From contig CAIJRN010000078.1 of assembly GCA_903823115.1 (NCBI GenBank), forward strand, positions 1-56,370: a stretch of 56,370 nt of DNA, read 5' to 3'. The notes below the pieces were generated by a model. The model was given only the letters and a program-made list of their open reading frames with translations. It was not told the DNA's origin and made no database searches. Every line of letters begins with the position of its first letter. The stretch's first letter is position 1. Shown here in pieces: positions 44,657 through 52,824 of this stretch. Source of the DNA: an uncultured cyanobacterium (lineage in GTDB: Bacteria; Cyanobacteriota; Cyanobacteriia; PCC-6307; Cyanobiaceae). Both the position numbers and the translations under genes were made by a program.

Positions 44657-45769
44657 ATGGCCTCACTCATTTCCCAGGCTGATCGCCTCGTTTTCGAGAA
44701 TCTTTTTGTTCTTGAGCTCGCCAATAACCACTGGGGGAATTTGGATAGAGGTCTTAAGATCATACGCGACTTCGCCACGGTTGCTCGTGTAAATTCTGTT
44801 CGAGTTGCGATTAAGCTTCAGTTCCGAGATGTCGACTCTTTTGTGCATCCTGAATTCAAGGGTACGGACGAAATGCGTTATATCAAAAAGACGGAAGCAG
44901 CCAAGCTTAACCTTGAAGAGTTTAAGGATATGATAAATGAAATTATTAAATGTGGCTGTATTCCTATGGCTACGCCCTTCGACGAGCAGTCTGTGGATCT
45001 TTGCTATAGTTTTGATTTGCCCATTGTCAAGGTGGCGAGTTCTGATATCGCCACATGGCCTCTTCTTGAGAGGATTGCCAAGCTACGCAAACCGGTAATC
45101 ATTTCAACGGGTGGCGCGAAGGATAAGGTGATAGATGATTGTGTGAAGTTCTTTGAAAACCGTAGCATACCACTGGCTATTAACCATTGCGTGTCTCTGT
45201 ACCCTTCGGAGGACTCCGAGCTTGAACTCAATCAGATCGACTATCTCAGGGCTCGTTACCCTGGCCATGTGATCGGCTTTTCGACCCATGAGAAGACCGA
45301 CTGGGTCAATTCAATGCTGATTAGTTATGCCAAAGGCGCCCGCTCCTGGGAGCGTCATGTTGACATTGACATGGATGGCATTCCCGTCTCGCCTTACTGC
45401 TCACTGCCCTATCAGATTGATCAATGGTTCAAGGCTTTCCAGAAGGCTGCAGAAATGTGCGGCGGCTCTGCAGACTCAAGGCGCAATGTCACCGAAAGGG
45501 AGCGGCGCTATCTCGATGAACTTGTTCGCGGAGTATATGCTCGTAAAAATCTTGAACCTGGCTATGTCTTTTCCTCCGACATATTCGATGACGACTTCTA
45601 CCTTGCGGTTCCTCTTCGTAAAGGTCAGCTCTCCTGTCGTGAGGTGGTCAACGGTAAGCGTCTTACTTGTGCAATCGCCGCTGACGAAAAACTCACAATC
45701 GACCATGTCGATGGACCGTACCGCGAGAATGAAGCCCTCCGGCAAACAATCTTGGACCGTGGGTTCTAA
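44657..45769 (+). CDS. NeuB-family PEP-condensing synthase with C-terminal SAF domain
   Basis: A TIM-barrel synthase of 370 residues related to N-acetylneuraminate/legionaminate synthases, which join PEP to an aldose to give a 3-deoxy-2-keto acid. Motifs: VLELANNHWGNLDRGLKII (18-36), IKLQF, IPMATPFDE (102-110), KVASSDIATWPLLE, VIISTGG and INHCVSLYPS. The metal-site His residues appear kept: H211 (GFSTHEKTDW) and H234 (WERHVDID). The NeuB acceptor loop EKHF...PGPDH is ERHV...IPVSPY here, so the acceptor is probably not ManNAc. A SAF/antifreeze-like domain (ARKNLEPGYVFSSDIF) fills the C terminus. ATG 44657 follows AAGG; TTG 44591 is the longer alternative. Confidence 0.87.
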   Translation: MASLISQADRLVFENLFVLELANNHWGNLDRGLKIIRDFATVARVNSVRVAIKLQFRDVDSFVHPEFKGTDEMRYIKKTEAAKLNLEEFKDMINEIIKCGCIPMATPFDEQSVDLCYSFDLPIVKVASSDIATWPLLERIAKLRKPVIISTGGAKDKVIDDCVKFFENRSIPLAINHCVSLYPSEDSELELNQIDYLRARYPGHVIGFSTHEKTDWVNSMLISYAKGARSWERHVDIDMDGIPVSPYCSLPYQIDQWFKAFQKAAEMCGGSADSRRNVTERERRYLDELVRGVYARKNLEPGYVFSSDIFDDDFYLAVPLRKGQLSCREVVNGKRLTCAIAADEKLTIDHVDGPYRENEALRQTILDRGF

Positions 45770-45775
45770 TCCCTA

Positions 45776-46411
45776 ATGCGGACTGTTGTCTGTTTTGATC
45801 TGGACGGTACTCTTTTTGACAGCTCTGCTGGAATCTATGCCTCGCTGCAACAAGCCTGTCTTCAGCAGGGTGTGACACCGCCAGAGTATGAAGCTCTCGT
45901 CTCCTGTATCGGTCCACCGCTGCGCGACTATCTGCCTTTCCTTCTGAACGTATCTGAGAAGGAATGCCAGAGCATCCTGGCTGCCTTCCGAACCCACCAC
46001 GACACCGAGGGCTACCTAGCCTATCGACTTTATCCCGATGTCGAACCAGTTCTGGCTCAACTAGCAGATACCGGCCACCCTCTCTATGCCGCCACCAACA
46101 AGCCGTTTGCCGTCTCCTGTGCAGCGTTGCGACACTTTGGTCTGCTGGAGAGATTCCTGAATGTCTATTGTCCCGATGGTTCCTCTCTTGCATCCGGCCT
46201 TCAAGATCACAATAAGCGTACGGTCCTCACGCAAATCAAACTCTCCTTCGATCCTGCTGAGGTCGTCTATGTGGGTGATACTGCATCAGACCAAGACGCT
46301 GCAACGCAGGCCAATGTCGGGTTCATCCACGCAGGCTATGGCTATGGCTGCGGGATTCAGGCGGAACGGCGTATTGACAACCTGAGTGGTCTGTTGGCTC
46401 TGATCCGCTGA
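45776..46411 (+). CDS. HAD-superfamily phosphatase (Gph/PGP-like)
   Basis: A 211-residue haloacid-dehalogenase hydrolase. Motif I FDLDGTLFDSS (7-17) contains the nucleophile D8 and the acid/base D10. An alpha-helical cap follows. Motif II is ATNKP, and motif IV is VVYVGDTASDQDAATQANV. This subclass removes phosphate from small sugar phosphates. As the last gene of the ThDP-SDR-cyclase-kinase-NeuB block, 6 bases downstream of the synthase, it may dephosphorylate the pathway product. Its TGA overlaps the start of the next gene (TGATG). Confidence 0.9.
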   Translation: MRTVVCFDLDGTLFDSSAGIYASLQQACLQQGVTPPEYEALVSCIGPPLRDYLPFLLNVSEKECQSILAAFRTHHDTEGYLAYRLYPDVEPVLAQLADTGHPLYAATNKPFAVSCAALRHFGLLERFLNVYCPDGSSLASGLQDHNKRTVLTQIKLSFDPAEVVYVGDTASDQDAATQANVGFIHAGYGYGCGIQAERRIDNLSGLLALIR

Positions 46412-47361
46412 TGGACGATCTCTGCTGTGGGCAAGGCCTTTTGGTCGTCACCGGTGCCACGGGCTGGTTCGGCCGCACGGCCTTGCACGAACTGCAGCGA
46501 TTGCTGGGCCCGGAGACCTTCTCGCGCCGGGTGCGCGCCTTTGCCAATCGCTCCAGCACCATCGCTTCCACCGGCTTCGTCGATGGAGTGGTGCGGGCAA
46601 TTCCCATCGCTCCCTTGGCTGAGCTACCCGAGATCGCTTCACTCGAACCAATCGAAGCCCTGCTGCACACGGCCTTCCTCACGCGGGAACATGTCGAGCG
46701 GGTGGGCGTGGAGGCGTACATCAATGTCAATCGCGGCATCACCGGCCTGGTCTGTCGTTCGCTGGAGTCTTCCCTTTCTGCCCGTGCCGTCGTGATCTCC
46801 TCTGGTGCGGCTGCGGCCCTGGATGCTGTTGCCTGCCTTGAGGAGTACTTGCACTCCGATCCCTACGGTGTTCTCAAGTCGGAGGAAGAGCGCCGGCTCA
46901 GCGCGATTGCAGACACTCTGGTGCTCCGTGCCTATGCGGTATCGGGGCGCTTCATGCGTGATCCCGAGCAGTTCGCCCTCGGTGATTTCCTGCTCCGTGC
47001 TTTGGAAGGGCTACCGATCGTGATCAAGGCGCCGATGCCGGTAATCCGTGGCTACGGCCATGCTGGCAACATGGTCAACCTTGCCTTTCGCTGGCTGTGG
47101 AGTGATCGGCTTCCCCCTACCCATCCCATCGCTGCGGTGAGCCATGAGGTGGAACTCCTGGAGCTGGCCAGTCTGATTTCTTCTCTCTACGATTTGCCGC
47201 CGACCGCAACTGACATCGATCCCAGCCTTTCCCCGAATCGCTACAGCGCTGATCCATCTACCTATCTAAATATGCTGCATTTGCTGGGGATCGTGCCCCG
47301 ATCCGTGGAGGAGCAGATCTTCGATACTGTCTGCGGCCTGCAGGTCTCACAGGTCTCGTGA
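46411..47361 (+). CDS. NAD(P)-dependent epimerase/reductase (extended SDR)
   Basis: A 316-residue extended SDR. The cofactor loop is VVTGATGWFGRTALHEL (12-28), with VVISSGAAAALDAV carrying the Ser and SDPYGVLKSEEERR the Tyr152-x3-Lys156 pair. The later part (VIRGYGHAGNMVNLAFRWL, AVSHEVELLELASLI) resembles 4-ketohexose reductases and epimerases. It is a candidate for the reduction of a CDP-4-keto-dideoxyhexose. GC content rises again at this gene compared with the preceding block. It converges with gtrA and overlaps its end by 15 bases. Confidence 0.82.
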   Translation: MDDLCCGQGLLVVTGATGWFGRTALHELQRLLGPETFSRRVRAFANRSSTIASTGFVDGVVRAIPIAPLAELPEIASLEPIEALLHTAFLTREHVERVGVEAYINVNRGITGLVCRSLESSLSARAVVISSGAAAALDAVACLEEYLHSDPYGVLKSEEERRLSAIADTLVLRAYAVSGRFMRDPEQFALGDFLLRALEGLPIVIKAPMPVIRGYGHAGNMVNLAFRWLWSDRLPPTHPIAAVSHEVELLELASLISSLYDLPPTATDIDPSLSPNRYSADPSTYLNMLHLLGIVPRSVEEQIFDTVCGLQVSQVS

Positions 47362-47796
47362 CACAAACCGTCGCTTAGGATCCTGGCGGGAAAACCGTGG
47401 CTGCTTGTACACGAAGCGACTCCAGAGGAACCCTATACTCACTGACAACAGCGTTCCGATCAGGGTGAGTGTGGTGCGTCCTACCACATTCCTGAATAAA
47501 GCCACTACCACGATACTGGTGAGGGTAGTGGGGATCGCCGCCACGATGTAGCGCGGCACAGAAACATGAAATCCATGACCACGAGGAAAGACAAGATGCC
47601 GGAATGAAAGGTATCTTAGAATATGGCAACTCACCTCCGCGATTGCTAGGGCCAGGAAGGGCCCGAGCGGATAGGCGAGCCAGAAGAGGCAGGGACCGAG
47701 AACCGTGAAAACTACGCCGGAGAGGAAAAAATGGACGAAGTCGCTTTGCCGAGTCACGGAGAGTTTCTGGATGACTTTTAATGAGCCCTGATTCAC
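47347..47796 (-). CDS. GtrA family membrane protein
   Basis: A 149-residue protein with four predicted transmembrane helices (FLSGVVFTVLGPCLFWLAY, LALAIAEVSCHILRYL, VAAIPTTLTSIVVVALF, LTLIGTLLSVSIGFLWSRF). The family motif of a basic residue-rich end (FVYKQPRF) is present. GtrA proteins are proposed to flip undecaprenyl-phosphate-linked sugars made by GtrB-like transferases, two of which are encoded nearby. The start is GTG 47796, which overlaps the stop of the upstream membrane transferase (GTGA). The open frame upstream of it is not family-like. Confidence 0.82.
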   Translation of the reverse strand: MNQGSLKVIQKLSVTRQSDFVHFFLSGVVFTVLGPCLFWLAYPLGPFLALAIAEVSCHILRYLSFRHLVFPRGHGFHVSVPRYIVAAIPTTLTSIVVVALFRNVVGRTTLTLIGTLLSVSIGFLWSRFVYKQPRFSRQDPKRRFVSRDL

Positions 47797-49259
47797 GAGC
47801 CGCTGATCCTGCCGTTGCGGATCTCTCCGGGCAAGGACTGCTCCTCCCGGCTCAGCAGGAAGAGTACAGGGAACACCATTAACAGCACCGAGGCGATCAG
47901 CGAAGCCAGAAGCCGATCGCCCGTAAGCCCGTAGCGGTTCAAGAGCAGACCAAAGCACAAGGTGATCGAAACAGCTGTTGGACTCCAGCGCCATGGAGAT
48001 AGTGCTCCGGTGTTTGATGGGGCCTTGGCTCCGGAGAAGTCTTCAGCTGCAGGGTGGAGATTATATGAATGGTCAGTGCTCTGGTAGAACACAAGAAAGG
48101 GCAGAAGAAGATACACAGCCTTGTATTCATTGGCGTTGTAGGGGAAGACCAGGAGGCAGAAACAAATCGCGGTAAGCATCACCACTGGATCCGCTTGCCG
48201 GAGGCGAAAGGTCTTGAAGAGAACGGCTACACTAACTGCTAGGGAAACCAATGGGTAGATCCTGATGAAACCCAGCATGGCAGAGGCGGGAGCCCCCAGC
48301 TTTAGCAGGTCCATCTTGATCGCAACGTACGGCGAGCTGAAGAACTGATCGCCCACTCCGCCCACTATGTAATTCACCATGAATAGCTGCTGCCAGTGAC
48401 GATAGTCAGAGATCCCCTGTGCAAGATCGCCTTGGTAAAGCCAGAGCAGGCTGATCAACGACAGCAGCAGCACAAATGCGAAGCTGCAGAGAGATAGACG
48501 CAGCAGACGTTCCACCCGTTGACGCCGGGAGCCAGACGCCGGGGCCACCGCTGACAGACAGACGAACAGAAACGTATAGGGCTTGATGGCAGCCGCCACC
48601 GCGAGAATCAGGCTGCTGCGCACAAGGCTTTGGGATCCACCGAGGGACGAATGGTCGCTACCAGGACTCAACTGGCGGACCGCGAACCAGCTGATCAGAG
48701 CGAACGTGACCAGCTCTAGATTGCCGCGGTCAAAAGCGAACAGGAACGGATAGCTCACAAGCACAATGATCAGCAGCTGCAGAGGAGCTTTTCCGGAAGG
48801 CTGAGGATGCAGAGCAAATCGGAGCCTTTCGACATTCCTGCAGACTGCCAGAAGAACGATGGCCGTTACCCCGATCCATGCCAACTTGGCGAGTTCCACA
48901 TCGCTCGCTGAACTCACCAGGAGAGTGGCCAGAGGCCTCAACAGGGCATAGGTGAATGGGGGATAGACTGGCATCGCAACCTGTCCCTGCAGTCCGTAGG
49001 GGAGGCTGAGTCCAGCTGAACGCAGGGTGTTCACCCAGTCCATGAAGCGATCATCCTTCAGAAATAGGACGTCCGCTGAACCACCCACCAGAGCGGGCAC
49101 CTGGGTTGAGATCGAATCCCAGAACAGATAACCGTAAAGGGCAATGACATTGATGGCGATGAAGAGCTGAAAGAATGAGGCAGACTGCAGCTTTCGCTGA
49201 CTTTCTGGCCAGCCCTGCCCATCGCCTTCGGTTCCCGTCGTTAGGTTGCCCATGGACAT
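47793..49259 (-). CDS. Polytopic glycosyltransferase, GT87/DUF2029-like
   Basis: A 488-residue membrane protein with about ten hydrophobic helices. The first large periplasmic loop holds DDRFMDWVNTLRSAG and MPVYPPFTYALL, and FAFDRGNLELVTFALISWF near residue 177 is the DRGN motif of GT87 polyprenyl-phosphate-dependent mannosyltransferases. SAVAAAIKPY-type sequence (VAAAIKPYTFLF) follows, as in the family. It likely adds a sugar from a lipid-phosphate donor on the outer face of the membrane, fitting the adjacent GtrA flippase-like protein. It is divergent from the GtrB-like gene, with 189 bases between their starts. Confidence 0.83.
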   Translation of the reverse strand: MSMGNLTTGTEGDGQGWPESQRKLQSASFFQLFIAINVIALYGYLFWDSISTQVPALVGGSADVLFLKDDRFMDWVNTLRSAGLSLPYGLQGQVAMPVYPPFTYALLRPLATLLVSSASDVELAKLAWIGVTAIVLLAVCRNVERLRFALHPQPSGKAPLQLLIIVLVSYPFLFAFDRGNLELVTFALISWFAVRQLSPGSDHSSLGGSQSLVRSSLILAVAAAIKPYTFLFVCLSAVAPASGSRRQRVERLLRLSLCSFAFVLLLSLISLLWLYQGDLAQGISDYRHWQQLFMVNYIVGGVGDQFFSSPYVAIKMDLLKLGAPASAMLGFIRIYPLVSLAVSVAVLFKTFRLRQADPVVMLTAICFCLLVFPYNANEYKAVYLLLPFLVFYQSTDHSYNLHPAAEDFSGAKAPSNTGALSPWRWSPTAVSITLCFGLLLNRYGLTGDRLLASLIASVLLMVFPVLFLLSREEQSLPGEIRNGRISGS

Positions 49260-49448
49260 GCCTGATCGCCGCGATGAACTCCAACTCTAGTAACGACTCG
49301 GCTAACGAACAGATCCGGAACAGAAATCCGCTGTACATCAACGAGGCCCAGTGCGTCGCGACTTTGTCAGCGAAGACCGGGAACGCCCGCCCCAATCACC
49401 GCACCCAACCGCATCGATGATCACTAACGCTGCTATAGTCTGAAGGCA

Positions 49449-50435
49449 ATGGCGGACGTGCTGGTGCCCAATCACATAGCAATCTGCATACCTTGCTATA
49501 ATGAAATTGCAAATATTGGCGCTCTTTACACGCGCCTGGCTGCTGTCCTGGAGCGCTTTCCGGATGACCGTTTCTCGATTGTATTCGCCGACAACAATTC
49601 AACTGATGGTACACCGGCGATCATCGAGGGGCTGATGCAGCACGATTCGCGGGTTGGCATGATCGAGAACGTCAATAACTTCGGCTTCGTCCGCTCATCA
49701 GCCAACGCCCTGCTGGCCCCCGATGCCGATGCCAATTTATTCCTGATGTCCGACCTTCAGGATCCGCCTGAGCTGATCCCTGAGCTCATAGTGCGCTGGC
49801 GCCAGGGTCGCAGTCAGGTCGTCTTTGCTGTGCGCCGTTCAAGCAGGGAGAATGCCCTGCTTTTCATCTGCAAAAAGATCTATTACGCCCTGCTTTCAAT
49901 TCTCTCGGATTATCCGATGGTCCGTGACACGACCGGCTTCGGTATCTATGATCGAAGCGTCATCCTTGCCCTGCGCCAGTGCAGTGATTCCTATCCGTTC
50001 GTCAAGGGTCTGGTGTGTGCCATTGGTTTCGCCTGGGAAACCGTTTCCTACACCAGTGGCAACCGCGCAGGCGGCCGCAGCCATGCATCGTTCGGCTTTC
50101 TGATCGACTTTGGCATCCTCGGGATTGTCACCCTATCGCGCAAGCCTATGCGCATCATCACCTACGCCGGCATCGGGCTCGGGGCGTTTGCCCTGTTCCT
50201 CTCAGCTGTCGTGCTGATCAGCAAGCTGCTCTTTTGGTCGATGTTCCAGTTCGGCTTGGCAATGTTGGCTGTGTCCGGGCTGTTCTTTCTTGGAATTGCC
50301 CTGACGGCCCTAGGGATTATCGGCGAATATGTCGGCTTTCTCAATCAACGCTCTTTGCGATTGCCTCTAGTAGTGGAAAAACGTCGTCTTAATGTGCCGC
50401 AGGTGGCAACCAGCAGCTGGCCGGACCGGAGGTAA
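49449..50435 (+). CDS. GtrB-like polyprenyl-phosphate glycosyltransferase (GT2)
   Basis: A 328-residue GT2 enzyme that transfers a sugar from NDP-sugar to undecaprenyl phosphate. The catalytic domain shows IAICIPCYNEIANIGALYTR, IVFADNNSTDGTPAIIE, LFLMSDLQDPPELIPEL and VFAVRRSSREN. Two C-terminal transmembrane helices (about 236-258 and 268-298) anchor it. It is a natural partner of GtrA and GT87 encoded divergently. A TATAGT hexamer at 49434-49439 could be a -10 element but leaves almost no leader. Confidence 0.9.
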   Translation: MADVLVPNHIAICIPCYNEIANIGALYTRLAAVLERFPDDRFSIVFADNNSTDGTPAIIEGLMQHDSRVGMIENVNNFGFVRSSANALLAPDADANLFLMSDLQDPPELIPELIVRWRQGRSQVVFAVRRSSRENALLFICKKIYYALLSILSDYPMVRDTTGFGIYDRSVILALRQCSDSYPFVKGLVCAIGFAWETVSYTSGNRAGGRSHASFGFLIDFGILGIVTLSRKPMRIITYAGIGLGAFALFLSAVVLISKLLFWSMFQFGLAMLAVSGLFFLGIALTALGIIGEYVGFLNQRSLRLPLVVEKRRLNVPQVATSSWPDRR

Positions 50436-50488
50436 CGTATGGGGCCATCATCTTTCCGATCGATAGCTGAGGTCGGGTCCCCGGGCCG

Positions 50489-51316
50489 ATGACCATGAAG
50501 CTGTTGGTCCTTGGTGCCGGTGGCTATATCGGTCGTAACCTGATTCCGGTTCTTGCTCAGCATGCCGACTTTTCGGTGACGGCCGTCACCTCCCAGCCCA
50601 TTGCCCCCGGAAGCCCCGGCGTGGCAACGGTCTGCACCAGTCTTGAGGACTTGCCATTTCGCCTTGCTGGCGACCACGATTTAGTGCTGAATCTGGCTTC
50701 AGCAGGGGTGGCCCACAAGGACGAGGATGACCTGCGTGTTCTCTCCGATAACCTGGCGATCGCCCATCATGTCTGCCGTTTCGCCGAGTGCACGCGCCGT
50801 CGCCTACTCGTCCATTTCGGCTCCGATACGGAGCAATCCAGTCTTTCCGCCTACCTGCCCAGCGCCGAAGGCATGAGCCTGCCGGCTTCGCTGGTTCAGC
50901 AACCGACGAGCCTTTATTCCCTGTCCAAAACGATGCAATCAACTCTGATTCGCTATTTTACGGCGAAATCACAGTTTCGCGCGCACGTAGTTATGACGCC
51001 CAATGTCTACGGCGGTCTCGACCAACCCTATTCGTTGATGGGCGCCATGCGCAGCGCCATCGTGGCGGGGCAACCGTTCACGGTCCAGACCCCGGCCATC
51101 GTCAAACGATTCGTGCACATCAGCGCTTTCAGCAGCTACGTCGTGGGCGTGCTGCAGGATCTTTCCAGTCGCTTCGATCACAGCGAAGCGACCCCACGGT
51201 TTGCGGTCAGCAGCATGGACTTCGTCCCCAGAACGACAGTCGGAGCTTTCGCCAGGCACCAATGGCTCCTGCTGGGCGGCGCCGCTTCGGAACTCAGGGG
51301 CTTCCAGGCGGATTGA
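50489..51316 (+). CDS. NAD-dependent epimerase/reductase, candidate CDP-paratose synthase (RfbS-like)
   Basis: A 275-residue extended SDR. GAGGYIGRN (9-17) binds the dinucleotide, VLNLASAGVAHKDED follows, and YSLSK (143-147) is the catalytic YxxxK. Later segments MTPNVYGGLDQPYSLM and KRFVHISAFSSYVVGVL correspond to substrate and cofactor contacts in RfbS/RfbJ-type reductases. It lies directly before a CDP-paratose 2-epimerase gene, the position held by RfbS in tyvelose clusters. Similarity is modest and the 46411-47361 protein is a competing candidate. Confidence 0.75.
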   Translation: MTMKLLVLGAGGYIGRNLIPVLAQHADFSVTAVTSQPIAPGSPGVATVCTSLEDLPFRLAGDHDLVLNLASAGVAHKDEDDLRVLSDNLAIAHHVCRFAECTRRRLLVHFGSDTEQSSLSAYLPSAEGMSLPASLVQQPTSLYSLSKTMQSTLIRYFTAKSQFRAHVVMTPNVYGGLDQPYSLMGAMRSAIVAGQPFTVQTPAIVKRFVHISAFSSYVVGVLQDLSSRFDHSEATPRFAVSSMDFVPRTTVGAFARHQWLLLGGAASELRGFQAD

Positions 51317-51399
51317 GCCTGCCATCCCTCCTTTCTGGCTGGGCGAAACAGGGGCCCTACGCTTTCGTCTCCTGCTTTCCGCCGGCTCTGCTGCTCTCC

Positions 51400-52461
51400 A
51401 TGAATGTTCTGATCACAGGCGGATGTGGCTTTTTGGGCTCGAATCTGGCGGCTTCCTTTCAGGATCAGGGAGCCGATGTCGTCGTGCTTGATGCGCTGTT
51501 CCGGCATGGATCCAGCCTCAATCTGCGCTGGCTTCAGCAACGCCGCCCCGCATCCGCGCCTCTGACCTTCGTTCAGGTCGATCTCGCCGATCCCGACGCC
51601 GTACAGGCGGTGTTCCGGCGCCATGGTCCGTTTGATTTCATTGCCCACGTCGGTGGCCAGGCGGCGATGACGACGTCCCTGCAGGATCCGCACCGCGATC
51701 TGCTGACCAATGTCGTCGGCACTTTTCACGTGCTCGAAGCTGCCCGCAGCCTTTCGCCGCAGGCCTTCCTTGCTTACAGCAGCACGAACAAGGTCTACGG
51801 TGATTTGGAGTGGCTGCGCTACGAGGAGACGGACACCCGCTACAGCTTGCCGGATCACCCGGACGGACTGCTGGAGACCCTTCCGCTCGACTTCTCGACG
51901 CCCTACGGCTGCTCCAAGGGAGCCGCCGATCAATACGTCCGCGACTGGTGCCGGGTCTATGGCCTGAAGACGGTGGTCTTCCGCCATTCCTCGATCTACG
52001 GCGGCCGCCAGTACCCTAGCTTCGATCAGGGTTGGATCGGCTGGTTCTGTCGGCAGGCCCTGGAACAGCAGCGGGCCCACCGGCGCGGTGCCACGCCGCC
52101 GCCGTTCACGATCGCCGGCAGTGGCAAGCAGGTACGTGACGTGCTGCATGCCGATGACCTGGTCGCCCTGTACAGGGCGGCCTATGACCGACGCGATCAG
52201 GTGGCTGGTGAGATCTTCAACATCGGCGGAGGGAGCGCCAACGCCCTCAGCTTGTTGGAGCTGCTGATGCTGCTCGCTGAGCTCCTCTCCATTCCTCCGC
52301 TGCAGTTCGAGCACACACCTCGCCGGGCAAGCGACCAGGATTGCTTCATCGCTGATATCAGCAAGGCTCAGAGGCTGCTGGACTGGGCGCCCCAGATCAA
52401 TTGCCGGCAAGGGGTGATAGCGATGCTCGATTGGATCAGCTCCCAATCCCCCTCTCTCTGA
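51400..52461 (+). CDS. rfbE: CDP-paratose 2-epimerase (tyvelose epimerase)
   Basis: RfbE/Tyv turns CDP-paratose into CDP-tyvelose by NAD-dependent C2 epimerisation. The 353-residue protein is close to the Salmonella/Yersinia enzyme along its length: NVLITGGCGFLGSNLAASF, AHVGGQAAMTTSLQDP, AYSSTNKVYGDLEWL, FSTPYGCSKGAADQYV with the YxxxK pair, VFRHSSIYGGRQYPSFDQGW, and GKQVRDVLHADDLVALY. ATG 51400 matches the family start. With rfbFGH upstream it points strongly to a CDP-dideoxyhexose branch for the surface polymer. It is the last gene of the dideoxyhexose set before the IS remnant. Confidence 0.94.
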   Translation: MNVLITGGCGFLGSNLAASFQDQGADVVVLDALFRHGSSLNLRWLQQRRPASAPLTFVQVDLADPDAVQAVFRRHGPFDFIAHVGGQAAMTTSLQDPHRDLLTNVVGTFHVLEAARSLSPQAFLAYSSTNKVYGDLEWLRYEETDTRYSLPDHPDGLLETLPLDFSTPYGCSKGAADQYVRDWCRVYGLKTVVFRHSSIYGGRQYPSFDQGWIGWFCRQALEQQRAHRRGATPPPFTIAGSGKQVRDVLHADDLVALYRAAYDRRDQVAGEIFNIGGGSANALSLLELLMLLAELLSIPPLQFEHTPRRASDQDCFIADISKAQRLLDWAPQINCRQGVIAMLDWISSQSPSL

Positions 52462-52824
52462 TCGCCCCATCCGCAATGGCAGAAGCCCCTTGGAACCCGG
52501 CCAGTAGGTAACTCACCTTCACGTCGCTGGTAGCCCGCGTCCCTTTTCGTGGTGTATTGCCGAGCCCGGAATGCGCTGATTGTAGGGCGAACAGAGTGGA
52601 ATGACGGGCTGCCATTTCTGAGGCGCAGAATCACCTCGTATCTTCGCGATGATTCTGGACGTTTGGCTTGTCAAGTCTCTTGTCCGCTCGCGGATGTGTT
52701 GTTGGCAGGAGGGGTCTGTACAGCGCTGGAGTGGCAGCACCCCCCCCCCCGGCCGGCGATCGAGGCCGCTGCGCTCTGTTGGGGCGCTGCAGCCTCGACC
52801 ACCTGGAGCCTGAGTTTGGCATCA
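52462..52824. other. Intergenic region with possible IS terminus and an 11-base C tract
   Basis: No gene is recognised. On the minus strand the sequence beyond the transposase stop runs to CGGACAAGAGACTTGACAAG (about 52663-52684), which resembles a transposon end but has no located partner. A run of 11 C lies at 52740-52750. The rest appears to be spacer. Confidence 0.35.

Noticed and set aside
44657-45769. Sialic acid (neuB) biosynthesis
   Set aside because: The acceptor loop differs and no neuA or neuC partner is nearby.
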